DNA of 64,000 nt, taken from contig NZ_CP023865.1 of assembly GCF_003711105.1 (NCBI RefSeq), positions 4,055,001-4,119,000 of the forward strand, written 5' to 3'. Every line of letters begins with the position of its first letter. Within the stretch, counting starts at the first letter, position 1. The DNA is from Actinoplanes teichomyceticus ATCC 31121 (GTDB lineage: Bacteria; Actinomycetota; Actinomycetes; Mycobacteriales; Micromonosporaceae). Below, in pieces: positions 59,947 through 64,000 of the stretch. A model generated the notes under the pieces. That model worked only from the letters and a program-made list of their open reading frames with translations, had not been told where the DNA came from and searched no databases. The translations under genes and the position numbers were made by a program.

Positions 59947-61217
59947 GGCTGTTCTCCTTCGGTTCCGGTGATCTCGCGTACCAGGGCCCGCACGGCGACG
60001 GCCGCGGCGACCAGCTCGGCGTCGTCGCGCGGGGCGGGACCGGCGAGGATGCCGTGTACCTCGTCCGCGTCGCGCCCGGCCTGTTCGGCGATCCGGGCGA
60101 CGCCGGCGTCGGCCGGCAGCCCGAGGTGGACGGTCAGCCGCCGCCGGGCCCCGGCGCGCAGGATGTCCAGCGACGCGCCGCGGGCGCGGGCCCGCTGATA
60201 GAGCCGGGCGTGGCCGAGCATGGTCTCGTTGGCCGGCACCCGGGACGGCAGCGGCTCGGCGACCGGGGCGCCGAGCCGGCGCGCGGCCGCGGCGGCCAGC
60301 GCCAGCAGGGCCAGCGCGGCCAGGGCGAGGCTGGCCCACAGCGCCGCCGGGAACGCCTCGGCCAGCGGGTTCGGCTTCCGGGCCGCCGCCGGCGGCGGCG
60401 CGACCGGGCCGTCTCGGGTGTGCTCCGGGGTCCCGGCCGGCTGCGGCGGCCCGGTGGAGGCGCCGGTGCGCCGCGGGACCGGCCCGCTGGCGGTCGCCGA
60501 CGGGCTCGGCTCCGGGGGCGCCTCGCGCCGGTGCCGGTCGAGCCAGACGACCCGGCCGGTCCGCGCGAGCAGCCCGACCGCCAGCGCGGCGTTGCCGTGC
60601 TCGGCGATCCGGTCGTTGCGGAACGGGTCGGCGGCCCCGGCCACGGTGATCGTGACGCCGCCGGACGTGACGGTCACCAGCGCGCCGCCGTAGCACGTGG
60701 CCGCGCCGTCCGCGTCGTAGCGCCGCCACCGGACCGCGGCCGGCCCGGCTCCGGCGGCCACCTCGTCGGCGCAGCCCGGCTCGGCGACCGCGGTGGTCCA
60801 GCGGGTGTCGCGCAGCGCCACCGACCACCCGTCGAGCGCCCGCGCCGGGGGCGCCACCACGACCACCCGGGTGCCCGGGGGCAGCGCGCCGTACCGGCCC
60901 AGCGGGTCCAGGTCGATCAGGTCCGGGGTGGTGACGAACAGGGTGGCCGGGTCGCCGCCGCGCCACAGCGCGGTGACCGCGCCGGTGACGGTGGTCTGCC
61001 GGTCCACCGTCACGCCGCGTTCGCGCAGCCGCGCGGCCAGCCGGCCGGCGCCGACCCCGGCGTCGCTGAGCGGGGACAGGTACGCGGCGTCGGCCGGGTC
61101 GGGCCGCTGGCTCGCGTGCCCGATCAGGGTGGCGGTGAGCAGCGCGAGCAGGACCGCGAACGGCACGGCGACCCGCGGCCAGCGCCGGGCCCGGGCGTCG
61201 TCGCCGGTGGCCGTCAT
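59943..61217 (-). CDS. DUF4350 domain membrane protein
   Basis: A 424-residue protein: one N-terminal helix (VAVPFAVLLALLTATLIGHA), an extracytoplasmic DUF4350 domain (about 40-240, with YLSPLSDAGVGAGRLAARLR and DLIDLDPLGRYGALPPGTRV), a Pro/Ser-rich linker, a second helix (PAALWASLALAALALLALAA) and a cytoplasmic tail (NETMLGHARLYQRARARGAS). The domain resembles glutamine-amidotransferase-like folds without a known catalytic triad. Standard partner of MoxR-DUF58-DUF4129 in actinobacteria. Confidence 0.9.
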
Positions 61218-61852
61218 CGCCGCTCCCCCGGCTCGGGCCGGAGGGCGGCGCGCACCTCGGCGGTGAGCGTACGCATCCGGTCGTCGTGCCCGGCCGAGGC
61301 GGCCCGCCGGCCGTACCAGATCTCCGAGAAGATGCCGGCCGCGCCGGTCAGCGGCGAGCCGAGCGCGGGGCGGCGCGCGGCGGCGGCCGCGGTCAGTTCC
61401 AGCACGGTGGTGCCCGGCTGCGGGGCGATCACTCCGGCGCGGGTCAGGTCGGCGACGGTCTCGCGCAGCCGTTCCCGGATCGCCTCGGCGTAGCGGCCCT
61501 GCGCCGCGAGCCGGTCGGCCGGCGACATGCCGGGCTGCGCGGCCATCGGCGCGGCGGCCGCGGCGGGGCGCGGCGCCGCCTGCCCCGGTGCCGGCCGGCG
61601 CCGCCGCCGGGGCAGGCGGAACCGCAGGCGTACGCCGCGGAATCGGGGCCGGCGCCACCGCAGGCGTACGCCGCGCAACCGGGGCCGGGGCAGCCGGATC
61701 CGCGGCAGCCGCAGCCGGCGCGGGAGCCAGGCCGGGTACCAGTACCACAGGGCGGCCACCAGCCCGGTGAGCGCGATCAGGGCCAGCAGCACGGTCTGCG
61801 GCGCCACCCGGTCGAACAGCCGTCCGAGGAACTCGTCGTAGGCCCGGGTCAC
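61214..61852 (-). CDS. DUF4129 domain membrane protein with an arginine-rich stalk
   Basis: A 212-residue protein. One transmembrane helix (TVLLALIALTGLVAALWYWY) is followed by an Arg-Leu-Pro repeat stretch of about 40 residues (RLPRIRLPRPRLRGVRLRWR, with RPRFRGVRLRFRLP repeated after it). The C-terminal DUF4129 domain follows (LAAQGRYAEAIRERLRETVA, then GIFSEIWYGRRAA). The stalk is highly basic and visibly duplicated at DNA level. GTG 61852 overlaps the stop of the upstream membrane gene. Confidence 0.85.
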   Translation of the reverse strand: MTRAYDEFLGRLFDRVAPQTVLLALIALTGLVAALWYWYPAWLPRRLRLPRIRLPRPRLRGVRLRWRRPRFRGVRLRFRLPRRRRRPAPGQAAPRPAAAAAPMAAQPGMSPADRLAAQGRYAEAIRERLRETVADLTRAGVIAPQPGTTVLELTAAAAARRPALGSPLTGAAGIFSEIWYGRRAASAGHDDRMRTLTAEVRAALRPEPGERR

Positions 61853-62715
61853 CGCGCGACCACCAGGGCCGCCGCGTCGTCCCCGCCGTGCGCCCGGACG
61901 CGGCCGAGCAGGATGTCCAGGCCCTCGCCGCGGATCCGGGCGTCCACCAGCAGCACCGCGTCCAGGCAGGCCAGCGCGGCGTACGCGACGGTGTTCGCGG
62001 CCGCCCACGCGACCGGCACCGCCCAGTCCCGCCACGCCGCGCCGGAGTCCCCGGGCAGACCGGGCACCAGTTCGGCGACCGCCAGCCAGCCGGTGCCCAG
62101 CGCGAAGCGGATCGCCAGCCAGCTCAGGTAGCCGAGCAGCCGGATCCGGGCGACGCGCAGCCCGGCGCCGGCGCACAGCACGGCGGAGCGGCGCAGCGCG
62201 GCCAGCGGGCCGCGCACCCGGTCCATCGTCAGCACCGGCGTGACCGGCCCGGACAGCGCGACGAGCACGAGCAGCCCGGCCATGCCGAGGAACGCGGCCG
62301 GCCAGGCCAGCACGCCCAGCAGCAGCGCGACCGGGACGGTCGAGCACGGCCGGGTCCGTAGCCACAGTCGCCGGCCGTCGGCCGCGTGGCCGAGCAGGGC
62401 CGGGCCGGCGGCCGCTCCCGCGTACGCGCCGAGCAGGGCGACGATCCCGACCTCCAGCGCCAGGCCGGTCGCCACGGTCCGCCACCAGCCGCCGAGGTCG
62501 CCGGCCGGCAGGTAGAACGGCGGAAGCAGCCCGGAGCGCGTACGCAGGTGGGCCAGCAGCGCCTGCTCGGCCGCCGCCAGCAGCGCCGCGACCGGCAGCA
62601 GCGGCAGCGCGCGGCGCCGCAACAGGGTGATCGCGCTGTCCAGCGTCTCGCCCGCGGTGGTCGCCCGCAACGGCAGGATCGCCGGGGTCCGGTGCGATCC
62701 GGTCGGTGCGCGCAT
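61849..62715 (-). CDS. Polytopic membrane protein of the DUF4129-MoxR cluster
   Basis: A 288-residue protein with about six hydrophobic segments. It opens LPLRATTAGETLDSAITLLRR, a start seen in glycerophosphoryl-diester-phosphodiesterase-like membrane domains and DUF7544-type proteins encoded at the head of these clusters. No catalytic motif is seen. ATG 62715 has AGGA 8 bases upstream; ATG 62724 is an alternative. First gene of the five-gene, fully overlapping operon that ends with DUF58. Confidence 0.78.
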   Translation of the reverse strand: MRAPTGSHRTPAILPLRATTAGETLDSAITLLRRRALPLLPVAALLAAAEQALLAHLRTRSGLLPPFYLPAGDLGGWWRTVATGLALEVGIVALLGAYAGAAAGPALLGHAADGRRLWLRTRPCSTVPVALLLGVLAWPAAFLGMAGLLVLVALSGPVTPVLTMDRVRGPLAALRRSAVLCAGAGLRVARIRLLGYLSWLAIRFALGTGWLAVAELVPGLPGDSGAAWRDWAVPVAWAAANTVAYAALACLDAVLLVDARIRGEGLDILLGRVRAHGGDDAAALVVAR

Positions 62716-62781
62716 CCCGGGCATCCTAGAAGATCGCTGTCCGGGGGCGCCGCCCGCCCCGCGCGGTCCGCGACCCGCGCA

Positions 62782-62827
62782 CGGCGAAGCGGTGTGGGGC
62801 CGGTGACGCCGCCACACCGCTTCGCCG
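62782..62827 (-). terminator. Terminator after the xylanase gene
   Basis: CGGCGAAGCGGTGTGG (62782-62797) pairs perfectly with 62812-62827 around a 14-base loop. It begins 4 bases beyond the xylanase stop codon on the minus strand and separates it from the downstream membrane-protein operon. Confidence 0.85.
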
Positions 62828-62830
62828 CGG

Positions 62831-64000
<1,170 letters not shown>

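Overview
This 64-kb window is chromosomal DNA of a high-GC actinomycete. Codon third positions are almost all G/C, GTG starts are common, and genes often overlap by 1-8 bases. The gene content fits a soil Micromonosporaceae such as Actinoplanes: a secreted GH10 xylanase with a ricin-type lectin domain, a secreted GH92 mannosidase, LGFP repeats, OhrR/Ohr, and a DUF4129-DUF4350-MoxR-DUF58 block. The family assignment is an inference; no rRNA or tRNA gene is present to confirm it.

Layout. 0-2.5 kb: end of an unknown gene, an Atg22-like MFS transporter with a GntR regulator, and a GNAT acetyltransferase. 2.6-7.8 kb: a Tn3-family transposon with 38-bp inverted repeats, decayed tnpA and frameshifted tnpR. 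Its cargo is a WYL regulator, a DUF1761 membrane protein, a PhnB-like VOC protein and an aldo/keto reductase, and a perfect operator lies between regulator and cargo. 8-12.9 kb: hydrolase, SugE-type SMR exporter behind a guanidine-III riboswitch, acyltransferase, two small secreted proteins and a secreted serine hydrolase. 12.9-19.4 kb: a decayed stretch with remnants of GNAT, APH-like kinase, IS21 IstB, XRE and SDR genes. Intact regulatory units are embedded in it (MerR, OhrR/Ohr, and Rrf2 with a SnoaL-like protein under a shared operator).

19.4-24.5 kb: EEP nuclease; an operon of a 30-residue membrane peptide, a TSUP permease and a UPF0303/HbpS-like protein; an extended SDR; and a large FAD oxidoreductase. 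24.7-28.8 kb: a compact NIS-siderophore operon (two IucA/IucC synthetases and a PLP decarboxylase) closed by a 22-bp-arm terminator. 28.8-36.3 kb: a 1009-residue secreted helical protein, a NarL-type two-component pair, a membrane protein and a frameshifted GNAT gene. 36.3-42.1 kb: tandem repeats, an erythromycin-esterase-family protein carrying an 11-residue repeat insert, and the LysR-pcaF-pcaI-pcaJ branch of the beta-ketoadipate pathway. 42.2-49.3 kb: LGFP protein, catalase-fold protein, flavin/PNPOx protein, two convergent c-di-GMP proteins, and a tautomerase/HxlR pair.

49.3-52.3 kb: a two-gene unit of a small two-helix membrane protein and a STAND (NLR-like) ATPase with TPRs. They share a glycine-rich 19-residue motif, twice in the membrane protein and once at the STAND N-terminus. 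This is the best candidate for an undescribed signalling or defence system here. 52.4-62.7 kb: the RDD/SpoIIM and DUF58/MoxR/DUF4350/DUF4129 membrane-AAA cluster, split by a GH92 mannosidase whose catalytic domain is interrupted by an F5/8C module. 62.8-64 kb: 3' part of the GH10 xylanase.

A window-wide peculiarity is at least seven unrelated minisatellite-like tandem repeats (units of 26-66 bp). Most are intergenic and one is in frame inside a gene.
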